DNA of 46,495 nucleotides from Synergistaceae bacterium (GTDB lineage: Bacteria > Synergistota > Synergistia > Synergistales > Thermovirgaceae), in the NCBI GenBank assembly GCA_012729145.1, contig JAAYDT010000003.1, forward strand, positions 1 to 46,495, in the 5' to 3' direction. This document shows positions 17,388 through 26,416 of the stretch, one piece after another (the stretch's first letter is position 1; each line of letters starts with the position of its first letter). The notes below the pieces were generated by a model. The model had not been told where the DNA came from and made no database searches. It saw only the letters and a program-made list of their open reading frames with translations. The translations under genes were made by a program, and so were the position numbers.

Positions 17388-19317
17388 ACTGGCAAAGATG
17401 CTGGGAAAAACCAACAGGGAGATGATGGATCTCCTTAGGGATCTCGGTGTAGAGGTCAAGAACCATATGAGCTCAATAGAGTCCGAGACTGCCCAGCTGG
17501 TCGAGGATGCCGTCAGCGAAGGGAGAAAGGGGCCTTGCCGCGACAGCGTTCCTTCCAGAAAGGTGGTCGTCCCCAAAGGGGCTCTTATCAATGAGGTGGC
17601 GATCCATCTGGGGAAGAAACCCGGGGAACTGGTCAAGATCCTGGTCTCTTCAGGCCACATGATCCCTGCCAATTCGCCAGTTACAGATGAGATCCTGAAG
17701 GTCCTTTCGTCAGAACTCGCGATAGAGATAGTAACAGGTGATGAACAGTCCACCGAGGAGAGTGCAGTGGTTAGCAGAAAACCTCTCTTCAGGGGCGATA
17801 ACCTCCTTGAAAGGGCTCCGATAATTACCGTCATGGGGCACGTTGACCATGGGAAGACGACCCTTCTGGATCACATAAGGAAGACCAGGATCACCGAAAC
17901 CGAGGCGGGAGGAATAACCCAGCATATCGGAGCCTCAACGGTGGTCCATAAGGGGAAAAGGATAGTATTCCTGGATACCCCCGGACATGAGGCTTTTACT
18001 GCCATGAGAGCCAGGGGGGCCCAGGCAACGGACATAGTGATCCTTGTAGTTGCCGCTGACGACGGGGTCAAGCCGCAGACAGTGGAGGCCCTGAATCACG
18101 CCAAGGCCTCAGGAGTACCCATCGTGGTCAGCGTGAACAAGATTGATAAACCCGAGGCCCGCCCCGACAGGGTCAGACAGCAGCTCTCCGACTACGGACT
18201 TGTACCGGAGGAGTGGGGCGGGGACACGATTTTCGTTGACATTTCGGCAGTTACAGGACATGGCATCGAACAGCTTCTTGAAATGGTACTTATCGTGGCC
18301 GATATGCTGGAGCTCAAGGCAGACCCCTCGGTCTCTCCCGAAGGAACGGTGATCGAGGCCAGGCTGGACAAGGGAAAGGGACCTGTGGCAACCGTTCTGG
18401 TGCAACAGGGCACCCTTAAGAGAGGTGACATTATCCGGACCGACTCGGCATGGGGGAAGATCAGGGCCATGATAGGAGATTCCGGGAACCAGACTGAAGA
18501 GGCCGGTCCCAGCACCGCCGTTGAGATACTGGGTTTCTCCGGTGTCCCACAGCCCGGCGAGATGTTCACCGTTGTCTTGAGCGAGAAGGAAGCCCGCCAG
18601 GTAATGAACGAGAGAGAGACGGCACGTAAAGAGGCAGGATCGGGACCGGCAAGAAAGATCACCCTGGAGGAGATGTACGACCGTATGCAGATGGGGGAGA
18701 CCCCCACCCTGCCTGTTGTTCTCAAGTGCGATGTCCAGGGATCACTGGAAGCTCTAAAGGCCTCCCTGAAGAAGATAGAGACCAGCGAGGTGGGCATCCA
18801 GTTCGTCCATGAAGGGGTAGGAAGGATCTCCGAATCAGACGTTATGCTTGCTTCGGCATCCAACGCTATCATCATCGGTTTCAACGTCAGGCCCGACCCC
18901 AACGCCAAGAGGATGGCCGAGGATGAAGGGATACAGATCAGGCTTTACAGGATAATATACGACGTTATCGAAGATGTTCACGCAGCCCTGGAAGGGATGC
19001 TTGCCCCAACCATCAGGGAGCAGGTGCTGGGGCAGGCCGAGATACGTGCTGTTTTCAAGGTGCCCAAGGCCGGAAAGGTTGCCGGGTGTTACGTGACCGA
19101 GGGTTTGATCAAAAGAGGAGGGAAGGTAAGGCTGATTAGGGATGGCGTCGTTTACTGGGAGGGGAACCTGTCAGCTCTCAGGAGGTTCAAGGACGACGCC
19201 AGGGAAGTAACCTCCGGTTACGAGTGCGGGATGAGCTTCTCGAACCAGCAGGATTTCCACGAAGGGGACATTGTTGAAGCCTTCGAACTGGTAGAGGAAA
19301 AGAGGACCCTCGATTGA
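17365..19317 (+). CDS. infB: Translation initiation factor IF-2
   Basis: A 650-residue GTPase that brings initiator tRNA to the 30S subunit and promotes subunit joining. Two IF2N modules lie at about 3-50 and 68-120; the long disordered N-terminal region of many homologues is absent. G motifs: GHVDHGKT (from residue 158), [10 protein letters not shown] (switch I), DTPGHEAF and NKID. Domains II, III and IV follow, with IV carrying the formyl-Met-tRNA pocket (GYECGMSF near residue 615). It overlaps the L7Ae gene by 23 bp and the DUF503 ATG by 1 bp (TGATG). Confidence 0.97.
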   Translation: MSKIRVYELAKMLGKTNREMMDLLRDLGVEVKNHMSSIESETAQLVEDAVSEGRKGPCRDSVPSRKVVVPKGALINEVAIHLGKKPGELVKILVSSGHMIPANSPVTDEILKVLSSELAIEIVTGDEQSTEESAVVSRKPLFRGDNLLERAPIITVMGHVDHGKTTLLDHIRKTRITETEAGGITQHIGASTVVHKGKRIVFLDTPGHEAFTAMRARGAQATDIVILVVAADDGVKPQTVEALNHAKASGVPIVVSVNKIDKPEARPDRVRQQLSDYGLVPEEWGGDTIFVDISAVTGHGIEQLLEMVLIVADMLELKADPSVSPEGTVIEARLDKGKGPVATVLVQQGTLKRGDIIRTDSAWGKIRAMIGDSGNQTEEAGPSTAVEILGFSGVPQPGEMFTVVLSEKEARQVMNERETARKEAGSGPARKITLEEMYDRMQMGETPTLPVVLKCDVQGSLEALKASLKKIETSEVGIQFVHEGVGRISESDVMLASASNAIIIGFNVRPDPNAKRMAEDEGIQIRLYRIIYDVIEDVHAALEGMLAPTIREQVLGQAEIRAVFKVPKAGKVAGCYVTEGLIKRGGKVRLIRDGVVYWEGNLSALRRFKDDAREVTSGYECGMSFSNQQDFHEGDIVEAFELVEEKRTLD

Positions 19318-19643
19318 TGGGGGAACAGACCCTCTTCTGCGGTGTCCTCGTGGTCCAGCTGAAAATACCCGGAGCCGCCAGCCTCAAGGACCGAAGGCAG
19401 GTCACCAGGTCACTCCTGGAAAGGGCGCGAAGCAGGCTCAACGTCTCCTCGGCCGATCTTGGTCCCGAGGGGTCATTCCAGGATGGTTTCCTGGCCTTTT
19501 CCGCTGTCTCGTCCTCTCCTTCCGAGGCCGGGGAAAGGCTCGACTCGCTGTTGCGGATGATCCGTTCGATGGAGGAAAAGGGCGAATTCCTTCTTGTTCG
19601 GGAGATCAAAGAGGTTGAAAGATATGCCGGCTTTCAGGATTGA
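19317..19643 (+). CDS. DUF503 (YlxP-like) protein
   Basis: A 108-residue small ferredoxin-fold protein of the DUF503 family. The diagnostic block is the opening LFCGVLVVQLKIPGAASLKDRRQV (key pattern: V-x-L-x-IPG-x-x-SLKDKR), where the Lys-Asp-Arg core is kept, and later KGEFLLVREIKEVERY. It lies between infB and rbfA as in many Firmicutes and Synergistota; the precise function is unknown. ATG 19317 overlaps the infB stop by 1 bp and AGAGGA lies upstream; a TTG one codon earlier is possible. The 3' end overlaps rbfA by 20 bp. Confidence 0.85.
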   Translation: MGEQTLFCGVLVVQLKIPGAASLKDRRQVTRSLLERARSRLNVSSADLGPEGSFQDGFLAFSAVSSSPSEAGERLDSLLRMIRSMEEKGEFLLVREIKEVERYAGFQD

Positions 19644-19998
19644 AAGGATCAACAGAGAGCTTCTTCGTGAGATCTCCGACCTGATCAGGATAAGGATAAA
19701 GGACGACTCATTGAAAGAGGCTGTCCTATCGGAGGTATCCTGCAGCAGGGACCTCTCCCATGCCAAGGTCTATTTCAGGACCCTTGTTCCCGGGAAGCGT
19801 GAGATCGTCGAGACGGCGCTTAACCGTGCGGCGGGGGTTCTCAGGTCCATGCTGGGGAAAAGGATGCATCTCCGCCAGGTGCCGGAGCTTCACTTCGTCT
19901 ACGATACTACCGAAGACCGGGCCCGGACAATTGATGAGATACTGGACAGTCTCGAGATCCCAGAGGCTGAAGAAGGAACGGAGGATCGGGGAAATTGA
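19624..19998 (+). CDS. rbfA: 30S ribosome-binding factor A
   Basis: A 124-residue KH-fold protein that binds free 30S particles and assists 16S rRNA 5'-end maturation. The opening RIERINRELLREISDLI, the SEVSCSRDLSHAKVYFRTL strand-turn (AxG-kink region) and RMHLRQVPELHFVYDTTEDRA (key residues R, VPEL-x-F-x-D) are diagnostic. ATG 19624 is used because it begins the family domain; open frame extends to 19594 inside DUF503. It shares four bases with the nrnA start (TTGA). Confidence 0.93.
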   Translation: MPAFRIERINRELLREISDLIRIRIKDDSLKEAVLSEVSCSRDLSHAKVYFRTLVPGKREIVETALNRAAGVLRSMLGKRMHLRQVPELHFVYDTTEDRARTIDEILDSLEIPEAEEGTEDRGN

Positions 19999-20984
19999 AG
20001 GATTTCAAGGAGATGATCCGATCCCTTGAAAAAGTTCCGGAGTGGATCATCCTGGCCCACGAGAAGCCCGACGGAGACACCCTTGGGTGCGGAAGTGCCC
20101 TCTTCCTTAAGGGCATGGCGCTGGGTAAAAAGTGTTCATGGTTCGGACCAGATCCCTTCCCACGGGTATACGGATTCCTCCCCTTCAGCGAGAAGTACGT
20201 CACCACCGAAACCCTTGAAGGGATGACCGGATACGGGGAAATGGCTGTGGTCGTGACGGATACCAGTAACCCCGGGAGGACCGTGGGCGGGCTCACGCAG
20301 GTCGGGGACAGGGTAGCGGTGATCAATATCGATCACCACGGGGACAACAGCAGGTTCGGGACCTTCAACTGGGTCGACGAGGAAGCCTCTTCGGTCGGAT
20401 TGATGATATACGAACTCTTCCTTTCTGCCCGATGGGAGATAACCAGGGAGATGGCCGATCCCCTCTTTACGGCTGTTGCTACCGACACCGGTTTTTTCAG
20501 GTTCCCCTCAACGGACGGGAGGACGCTCAGAACGGCAGCCGATCTGGTAGCAAGAGGAGCCGAACCCTCCAGGGTATTCCGGAAAGTCTTCGAGAACCGT
20601 TCCCTTGCAGGACTGCACCTTTGGGGCACAGGTCTCTCCAGGGCCACCCTTCACCTTGACGGGAAGGTCTGCGCCACTTTCCTTACGAGAGAGGACCTTT
20701 CTTCCAGCGGAGCGACAAGGGAGGATACGGAGGATCTGGTCAACGCCCTTCTATCTGTCAGGGGTGTTCGCGCCGCTCTGCTCTTCCAGGAGGATGAGGG
20801 GTGCTGCCGTGTAAGCATCCGTACAAGGGATCCACTGAACGCAAGGGAAATGGCTGCCTTATGGGGTGGGGGAGGACATGAACGCGCCTCGGGTTGCAGG
20901 ATGGGAGAAACCCCTGAGAGATCGCTGAAGGCCTTTCTTTCAAGGCTGGAGGAACTTGATGAGATCGGGCTTTCTGGTAATTGA
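19995..20984 (+). CDS. nrnA: DHH/DHHA1 phosphoesterase, NrnA type
   Basis: A 329-residue manganese-dependent phosphoesterase. NrnA enzymes degrade 2-5 nt RNA (and pApA) and dephosphorylate pAp. DHH domain: AHEKPDGDTLG (H22, D26, D28), VVVTDTSN, INIDHHGDN, and ATDTGFFRFPST. The C-terminal DHHA1 domain ends in the substrate-binding GGGGHERASG. The position between rbfA and truB is typical for this class. The TTG start overlaps the rbfA stop, and the 3' end overlaps truB by 26 bp. It could act on c-di-AMP-derived pApA, but no cyclase or GdpP is in the window to judge this. Confidence 0.92.
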   Translation: MKDFKEMIRSLEKVPEWIILAHEKPDGDTLGCGSALFLKGMALGKKCSWFGPDPFPRVYGFLPFSEKYVTTETLEGMTGYGEMAVVVTDTSNPGRTVGGLTQVGDRVAVINIDHHGDNSRFGTFNWVDEEASSVGLMIYELFLSARWEITREMADPLFTAVATDTGFFRFPSTDGRTLRTAADLVARGAEPSRVFRKVFENRSLAGLHLWGTGLSRATLHLDGKVCATFLTREDLSSSGATREDTEDLVNALLSVRGVRAALLFQEDEGCCRVSIRTRDPLNAREMAALWGGGGHERASGCRMGETPERSLKAFLSRLEELDEIGLSGN

Positions 20985-21879
20985 CAAGGCGCCGGGGACG
21001 AGAAGCACCCAGTGTACCAACCTGGTTAAGAGGATCCTTGGCGGCAGCGTGAGAGTGGGGCACGCGGGTACACTTGACTCGACGGCTTCAGGGATCCTTG
21101 TCCTTCTTGTCGGAAGGGCGACAAGGGCCTCCCGGTTCGTGATGATGCTCCCAAAGACATACCTTGTAACGGCTCGCCTTGGATCTAGTACGGACACCGA
21201 CGACCTTTCAGGGCAGGTCATTGCCCTGGGGGACGCAGGCAAGGCCGACGAGGCAGGCATAGACAGGGCGCTGCTCTCCTTTTCGGGTCTCCGGGACCAG
21301 GTACCCCCGTCCTTTTCGGCCGTCAAGGTAAAGGGCAGAAGGGCTCACTCAATGGCACGAAGGGGCTTCGATGTCCGGCTTGAAGCAAGACCGGTTCTGG
21401 TAACCTCGATCAGGAGGGCAGGCCCCCTTGAAGGCGACCTGGAAGTTCCTCTTGGGATCACATGCCATCAGGGCACCTACGTCAGGAGTATAGTAAGAGA
21501 CCTTGGAGCAGCCCTGGGATGTGGCGCGGTGGTCTCGAGCCTGACCAGGACGTCCCTGGGGCCCTTTATCTTGCCCGACGGTATTCCAAGCGATGATCTG
21601 GCCGCAATGAATGCCCACTCCCTGCAGGAGAGGATCCTTCCCCTTTCGGTCATCTCAAGCAGTTTTACCACCTTCACGGCACACCCTCCCGAGGAGGACC
21701 TCATCTTATCAGGCCGGCCCGTCCCTTTTGAAAGGCTCGAGAGAAGAGGGTGGGGCGCATACCCTGGAGAGGGCCTGGTTGTGATCACCGGGAGAAGGGT
21801 GCTCTCCTTTGCAAGGATCGAGGCGGGGAAAGGCAGAACCATGGGCAGACCGGTCACGAACATACTACTGGAAGGATGA
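20959..21879 (+). CDS. truB: tRNA pseudouridine(55) synthase
   Basis: A 306-residue enzyme that makes pseudouridine 55 in the T-loop of elongator tRNAs. Motif II is VGHAGTLDSTASGIL with catalytic D40; YLVTARLGSSTDTDD, the PPSFSAVKVKGRRAH block and TYVRSIVRDLGAALGCGA are all family signatures. The C-terminal region (about 240-300) resembles a PUA-like end. ATG 20959 follows GGAGGAA; TTG 20956 is in frame. There is a 6-bp gap to ribF, the classic truB-ribF pairing. Confidence 0.95.
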   Translation: MRSGFLVIDKAPGTRSTQCTNLVKRILGGSVRVGHAGTLDSTASGILVLLVGRATRASRFVMMLPKTYLVTARLGSSTDTDDLSGQVIALGDAGKADEAGIDRALLSFSGLRDQVPPSFSAVKVKGRRAHSMARRGFDVRLEARPVLVTSIRRAGPLEGDLEVPLGITCHQGTYVRSIVRDLGAALGCGAVVSSLTRTSLGPFILPDGIPSDDLAAMNAHSLQERILPLSVISSSFTTFTAHPPEEDLILSGRPVPFERLERRGWGAYPGEGLVVITGRRVLSFARIEAGKGRTMGRPVTNILLEG

Positions 21880-21885
21880 CCACTG

Positions 21886-22806
21886 ATGATAGCCGTTATC
21901 GGATCTTTCGACGGTTTTCACCTGGGACACAGGAGTCTCTTCCATGCCGCGGAAGTTATCTCTAAAAAGATCTCCGATTCCTGGTGTGTTGTGACCTTCT
22001 TCCCCCATCCCCAGGCAGTTCTTGGGCGCAGGGCCTTTCTGCCTCTGTTCACCGAGCCAGAAAAGGATATTTTGGGCAGCTGTCTGGGGGTGCCTGAGAT
22101 CGTAAGGATACCATTTACCAGGGAGCTCGCCGACATGGATCCCGATGATTTCCTGGATTCGCTTGAGAGAAGCCTTTTCATCAGGGGTCTTGTGGTCGGA
22201 GAGGATTTTCGGTTCGGCAGGAACAGGTCCGGGGATGCGGCCCTGCTCAGGGAGCTCGCCTCCGTCCACGGCTGGGAGGCTGAAATAGTCCCTGCCCTTG
22301 CCACATCTTCCGGAAGAAAGATCGGGAGCAGTTTCATCAGGGAGAGCATAACCAGGGGCAACCTTTCCGATGCTTCCGCGGATCTGGGGCACCCCTTCAT
22401 GGTAATGGGAATTGTCGTTCACGGCGACGGAAGAGGGAAGACCATTGGATTCCCGACCGTGAATCTGTCCTTGACAAATGAGAAGCTGATACCGGCCAGG
22501 GGGGTCTACTCCGGTGGGGTCGCAGTAGGGACCGATGTCTTTCCGGCAGCTATCAACATAGGTCTTAACCCGACTTTCCCCGGTGAAAGGGACCTGAGAT
22601 GCGAAGCACATATCCCCGGATTCCGGGGCGATCTTTACGGGAAAGAGGTGTCACTTTTCTTTCTGAGAAGGCTTCGGAGAGAGATGGCTTTCCCTTCAAC
22701 ATCACTGCTGGTGAAGCAGATGAGAACCGACATCCGGGAGACCCTTTCGGAATGGGGCAGGACGGAGGATGATAAGAAAAGGTTCATGAAATGCTGTGCC
22801 CCATGA
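21886..22806 (+). CDS. ribF: Bifunctional riboflavin kinase / FAD synthetase
   Basis: A 306-residue enzyme that phosphorylates riboflavin to FMN and adenylates FMN to FAD. The N-terminal adenylyltransferase domain (about 1-175) has GSFDGFHLGHRSL, the HxGH-type motif, and SSFIRESI matching the S/T-R motif. The C-terminal kinase domain (about 180-290) has GRGKTIGFPTVNL, where Thr/Asn bind Mg-ATP, and later FRGDLYGKEVSL. The protein is slightly short at its N-terminus compared with B. subtilis RibC, which has an extra lead strand. It closes the rimP operon; no clear terminator follows before the tRNA-Arg promoter. Confidence 0.95.
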   Translation: MIAVIGSFDGFHLGHRSLFHAAEVISKKISDSWCVVTFFPHPQAVLGRRAFLPLFTEPEKDILGSCLGVPEIVRIPFTRELADMDPDDFLDSLERSLFIRGLVVGEDFRFGRNRSGDAALLRELASVHGWEAEIVPALATSSGRKIGSSFIRESITRGNLSDASADLGHPFMVMGIVVHGDGRGKTIGFPTVNLSLTNEKLIPARGVYSGGVAVGTDVFPAAINIGLNPTFPGERDLRCEAHIPGFRGDLYGKEVSLFFLRRLRREMAFPSTSLLVKQMRTDIRETLSEWGRTEDDKKRFMKCCAP

Positions 22807-22849
22807 CCCGATGTCTTCGGCACCTCTTCCCCTCATTGAAACAACGGCA

Positions 22850-22878
22850 TTGAAGTTGAAGGGAACCCATGGTAATAT
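22850..22878 (+). promoter_or_regulatory. Possible promoter of tRNA-Arg(CCT)
   Basis: TTGAAG (22850-22855), a 17-bp spacer and TAATAT (22873-22878), ending 17 bp before the mature tRNA 5' end. A second TTGAAG follows directly at 22856 but at the wrong spacing. Confidence 0.5.
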
Positions 22879-22895
22879 TACGGTCGTTCAACAGC

Positions 22896-22971
22896 GGGCC
22901 TGTAGCTCAGAGGATAGAGCAACGGCCTCCTAAGCCGTAGGTCAGGCGTTCGAATCGCCTCAGGCCCGCCA
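22896..22971 (+). tRNA. tRNA-Arg (anticodon CCT)
   Basis: A full cloverleaf of 76 nt with encoded CCA. Acceptor GGGCCTG pairs with CAGGCCC, anticodon stem ACGGC/GCCGT, loop CTCCTAA with anticodon CCT, and discriminator G. It reads AGG, a very frequent Arg codon in this window. It is alone, with its own promoter-like sequence and a terminator-like hairpin. Confidence 0.96.
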
Positions 22972-22980
22972 GTTTTGCGA

Positions 22981-23010
22981 CCGACCGCAACGTCGCCGGC
23001 CGGACTTTTT
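22981..23010 (+). terminator. Probable terminator after tRNA-Arg(CCT)
   Basis: CCGACCG (22981-22987) pairs with CGGCCGG (22997-23003) with one mismatch, followed by AC and five T residues. The T-run position fits an intrinsic terminator, but the stem is imperfect and the loop is 9 nt. Confidence 0.45.
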
Positions 23011-23038
23011 CCAGAAAGAACCTGCACCGCTTCCAGGG

Positions 23039-23686
23039 GTGGATCTCTTGGAGAACTGGGAAGTCAGAGCGGAAAGAATGGTCCTTTCCCAGATAGAGGT
23101 AAGGGGTATCAGGGACGGGAAGGTCCTTGAAGCATTCAGGAACGTCCCGCGCCATCTTTTTGTTCCAGCCCGCCACAGGAAATGGGCTTACCAGGACAGC
23201 CCTCTCCCCCTTGAAGAAGGACAGACCATCTCCCAGCCCTACATGGTGGCCCTGATGACCTTCCGTCTTGATGTAAAGGAGGGGATGAAGGTGCTGGAGA
23301 TAGGTACAGGTTCCGGCTACCAGGCTGCCATTCTTGCCCGTATGGGAGCAGAGGTACACTCCCTCGAGAGGATCGCCCTACTGGCCAGGTCCTCATCCCG
23401 GACCCTGGAGGAGCTTGGATATCCCGTCAGGGTCTATCACAGGGACGGAAGTGACGGTCTTCCCGAAGAGGCTCCTTTTGACCGAGTTATCGTGACCGCC
23501 GCCGCTACCTCCATTCCGCCGGCGATAATGGAACAGATCTCTTCCTGCGCCAGGGTCGTTATCCCCATAAGGCTTCCCGACGGAAATGAACGGCTCCTGA
23601 CGAGGATCATCGGGGAAGAAAGGTACAGGGATGAATGGGGTGAGTATTGCCGGTTCGTCCCTCTTCGTAACGGTATCGTCAGATGA
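23039..23686 (+). CDS. pcm: Protein-L-isoaspartate O-methyltransferase
   Basis: A 215-residue S-adenosylmethionine enzyme that methylates isoaspartyl residues in aged proteins to start their repair. The hallmarks are VPRHLFVPARHR, AYQDSPLPLEEGQTISQPYMVALM (substrate-side motif with the conserved T/S-x-S-x-P) and SAM motif I LEIGTGSGYQAAILARMG. FDRVIVTAAATSIPPA is motif II. The GTG start is the first plausible one and has only GGGG close by; TTG 23048 is an alternative. It begins 28 bp after the tRNA-Arg terminator and is followed by the DUF1850 gene after 28 bp, so these may share a transcript with the TRAP permease. Confidence 0.93.
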   Translation: MDLLENWEVRAERMVLSQIEVRGIRDGKVLEAFRNVPRHLFVPARHRKWAYQDSPLPLEEGQTISQPYMVALMTFRLDVKEGMKVLEIGTGSGYQAAILARMGAEVHSLERIALLARSSSRTLEELGYPVRVYHRDGSDGLPEEAPFDRVIVTAAATSIPPAIMEQISSCARVVIPIRLPDGNERLLTRIIGEERYRDEWGEYCRFVPLRNGIVR

Positions 23687-23714
23687 TGACCCTGAACCGG
23701 AAAGGGGAAAAGGA

Positions 23715-24227
23715 ATGGGGATCAAGATCAAGGTTATTCTTTGCTTTTCGATGATCCTTTCTGCACTCCTTTTCCTGTACTTTGTCCCCGTCTGGGTACT
23801 GACCCTCTCAGACGGGGAGATATCGCTTCTGTCAAGACCCTCTATCCTGGGATACCCCTTCATAACAAGGTATGTTCATTCCGTTGAGAGAACTCCTGTG
23901 GAGGACGAGTACCGGGTGGTCGGAGGCAGGATCTGGGGTTGGGAGGAGCGAGTTGTCTCACAGAACGCAGGCCTTCCGATAGTTGTGCCCAGGAACGGCA
24001 GACTCGTTGTGGACGGGGAGTGGTTCAGGTTCAGGGGGGGCAGGAGCAGCTGGGAAAGGTTCTATTACAGGGTCGGGGACGAAAGTCTTGGCAGGAACAC
24101 CCTTATCCTCCCGCTGGAGTTTCCTCCGGTCATTGAGCTCTTCAGGCTCTACCCTTCCAGAAGGCTTGAAATATCGGTAAGGGCCGAACCCCTGGGCGGG
24201 GTCGATCTCCGGGGGTGGGAGTTGTGA
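23715..24227 (+). CDS. DUF1850 protein, partner of TRAP permease
   Basis: A 170-residue protein with one N-terminal hydrophobic helix (about 5-27: signal anchor or uncleaved signal), leaving the rest outside the membrane. The DUF1850 pattern is seen in ITRYVHSVERTPVEDEYRV (HSV-x-x-TPV-x-E) and in VSQNAGLPI. In many genomes a DUF1850 gene precedes the fused TRAP-TAXI permease, and this is the case here; its biochemical role is not established. ATG 23715 follows AAAGGGGAAAAGGA, and a longer open frame back to 23631 runs within pcm. A TAXI solute-binding protein, the usual third member, is not next to it. Confidence 0.82.
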   Translation: MGIKIKVILCFSMILSALLFLYFVPVWVLTLSDGEISLLSRPSILGYPFITRYVHSVERTPVEDEYRVVGGRIWGWEERVVSQNAGLPIVVPRNGRLVVDGEWFRFRGGRSSWERFYYRVGDESLGRNTLILPLEFPPVIELFRLYPSRRLEISVRAEPLGGVDLRGWEL

Positions 24228-24244
24228 ACGAATGTTCAAGGGTG

Positions 24245-24253
24245 TGGTAAAAT
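24245..24253 (+). promoter_or_regulatory. Possible extended -10 promoter before the TRAP permease
   Basis: TGGTAAAAT (24245-24253) matches an extended -10 element (TGn before TAAAAT). No good -35 is seen at the standard distance. A short GAAC-N4-GTTC dyad lies just upstream at 24226-24237. Confidence 0.3.
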
Positions 24254-24325
24254 CGTTCTGATCTGCATTTTTCATGATCTTTCCCTGATATTTTGAACGC
24301 AGCTTTTTGGACAGGAGGGATCCTT

Positions 24326-26311
24326 TTGACTGACAGTAACAGTGAACCGGATATCACCAATGGAGGAAACGTCGAACCTGAGTCGGCCCAGATCGACCTT
24401 GACGAGCTCAGGAGAAGATTCGACACAGAGGCAAGGACCAGGACCCTTTCAGGCTGGGAGGCCAAAATGGCGCTCCTTGTCGCCGTTTCTCTCTCCGTCT
24501 TCCATTTCTACACCTCCGGGTTCGGGCTCCTGTTGGCCATCAAACAGAGGGCTGTGCATCTGGCCCTTGTCCTGTTCATGGTCTACATGCTCTACCCCAT
24601 TTCCGGGAAGGCCCGCAAGGATGCCGTGCCGTGGTACGATTATCTGCTTGGAGGAGTGGCGGCCTACGTTGTCCTCTATCATGTGATCTACTTCAATGAT
24701 ATCGTCATGAGAGCGGGGCTCCCTACCACCATGGACATCACCGTCGGTTTCCTTGGGATCCTTCTCCTGCTGGAAGCCACCAGGAGGGTATCGAACCCGA
24801 TCTTGCCGGGAATAGCGATCTTTTTCCTCTTCTACTGCTACTTTGGCAGGCAATTCCCTGCCATGTTCGCCCACAGAGGCTTCAGTATTCCCAGGATAAT
24901 CAACCACATGTACATGGGGACCGAGGGAGTTTTCGGGATACCTCTTGGAGTCTCCTCCACCTTTGTCTTCATGTTCATCCTCTTCGGATCTTTCCTTGAA
25001 CAGACCGGAATGGGCCGTTTCATCATCGACCTTTCCATGGCCCTTGCCGGGGGCTCCACGGGTGGCCCGGCCAAGGTAGCCGTTCTGAGTTCGGGCCTGA
25101 TGGGATCCATCTCGGGCTCATCGGTGGCCAACGTTTGTACCACTGGGATGTTCACCATTCCGCTGATGAAAAGCGTCGGCTACAAGCCCTACTTTGCCGG
25201 GGCCGTCGAGGCCGTGGCATCCACGGGAGGACAGATCATGCCTCCTGTCATGGGAGCGGCCGCGTTCATTATGGCCGAATTCCTGGGAGTTCCCTACATT
25301 CATGTGGCAGTCGCGGCTATTGTACCGGCACTGCTGTACTATTTTGCCGTCCTGGTACAGGTACACCTTGAAGCAACGAGGCTCGGTCTCAAGGGCCTTC
25401 CCAGGGAAAAACTCCCCAAGGCGATGCCCCTGCTCAAGAAGAAGGGGCACCTCCTGATTCCACTTGCCGCCATAATCTATTTCCTTCTTTCAGGCTATAC
25501 ACCCTTGAAGGCAGCCTATTACGGGATCCTGGCGACACTTATCGTCTCCTTCCTCAACAAGGAGACAAGGGTCACCTTCCCGAAACTGATCGAAGCCCTC
25601 GATTCAGGTGCAAGGGGCGCCCTTGGAGTGGCCTGCGCATGCGGGACGGTGGGCATAATCGTCGGAACCGCCACACTGACGGGTCTGGGTCTACGTATCG
25701 CCAGCGCGATCATAACCCTCTCAGGAGGTATCCTGATCGTCTCGCTGCTCCTGACGATGGTGGCCTGTATCCTTCTCGGTGCCGGTCTGCCGACGACGGC
25801 CAACTTTATCGTCACCAGCACCATGGCGGCGCCGGCCCTTCTGCAGTTAGGGGTGGCGCCTATGGCAGCATACATGTTCGTCCTTTATTTCGGCATTGCC
25901 GCGGACCTGAGCCCGCCGGTCGCACTGGCAGCTTATGCAGGTGCCGGGATAGCAGGCGATGATCCCATGAAGACAGGCGGGGCCGCCATAAGGCTTGCCT
26001 TGGCGGGATTTCTCGTTCCCTACATTTACGTCTTCAACCCGATGCTTGTCCTTGTAGGTTTCGAACCCATTCCGTTCATTATCTCCATTGGGACGGCACT
26101 TCTGGGTGTGTTCCTGCTGGGGATGGGTTCCATCGGCTTCTACAAGACAAAGATGCCCATGTGGCTCAGGGCGATCTCGCTGGCCGGGGCCCTGGGACTC
26201 CTTATCCCGGGGATCCTGACGGACACCATCGGCTTTTCGGTTCTGCTTCTGGTCCATTTCTTCCAGACCTCTAAGTTCAGGAAAGAGGAGTCAGTAGCAA
26301 GAGCTGTCTAG
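24326..26311 (+). CDS. TRAP transporter 4TM/12TM fusion permease (TAXI type)
   Basis: A 661-residue polytopic membrane protein in which the small DctQ-like and large DctM-like subunits are fused. After a polar N-terminus (to about 50) there are repeated hydrophobic helices over the whole length. Family motifs: AGLPTTMDITVGFLGILLLLEATRR, LFGSFLEQTGMGRFIIDL, GGSTGGPAKVAVLSSGLMG, SISGSSVANV, STGGQIMPPVMGAAAFIM and GAGLPTTANFIV (substrate and ion path), then a second AGAGIAGDDPMKTGG block. Such permeases carry carboxylates or amino acids with Na+ or H+, together with a periplasmic TAXI binding protein that is missing here. The TTG start follows AGGAGGGA. Confidence 0.9.
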   Translation: MTDSNSEPDITNGGNVEPESAQIDLDELRRRFDTEARTRTLSGWEAKMALLVAVSLSVFHFYTSGFGLLLAIKQRAVHLALVLFMVYMLYPISGKARKDAVPWYDYLLGGVAAYVVLYHVIYFNDIVMRAGLPTTMDITVGFLGILLLLEATRRVSNPILPGIAIFFLFYCYFGRQFPAMFAHRGFSIPRIINHMYMGTEGVFGIPLGVSSTFVFMFILFGSFLEQTGMGRFIIDLSMALAGGSTGGPAKVAVLSSGLMGSISGSSVANVCTTGMFTIPLMKSVGYKPYFAGAVEAVASTGGQIMPPVMGAAAFIMAEFLGVPYIHVAVAAIVPALLYYFAVLVQVHLEATRLGLKGLPREKLPKAMPLLKKKGHLLIPLAAIIYFLLSGYTPLKAAYYGILATLIVSFLNKETRVTFPKLIEALDSGARGALGVACACGTVGIIVGTATLTGLGLRIASAIITLSGGILIVSLLLTMVACILLGAGLPTTANFIVTSTMAAPALLQLGVAPMAAYMFVLYFGIAADLSPPVALAAYAGAGIAGDDPMKTGGAAIRLALAGFLVPYIYVFNPMLVLVGFEPIPFIISIGTALLGVFLLGMGSIGFYKTKMPMWLRAISLAGALGLLIPGILTDTIGFSVLLLVHFFQTSKFRKEESVARAV

Positions 26312-26361
26312 GGCGGGACAGATAGCAAGGATCCCTGCCTGTAAAGACCATGAACCAGAGG

Positions 26362-26390
26362 AGGCCGCCGGCTTTCGTTGGCGGCCTTTT
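26362..26390 (+). terminator. Intrinsic terminator after TRAP permease
   Basis: An 8-bp perfect stem, AGGCCGCC (26362-26369) with GGCGGCCT (26380-26387), a 10-nt loop and TTT after the last stem T. It closes the pcm-DUF1850-TRAP unit, 27 bp before ileS. Confidence 0.75.
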
Positions 26391-26416
26391 CCGATAAAGA
26401 AGGAGGCGTCAGGCCA

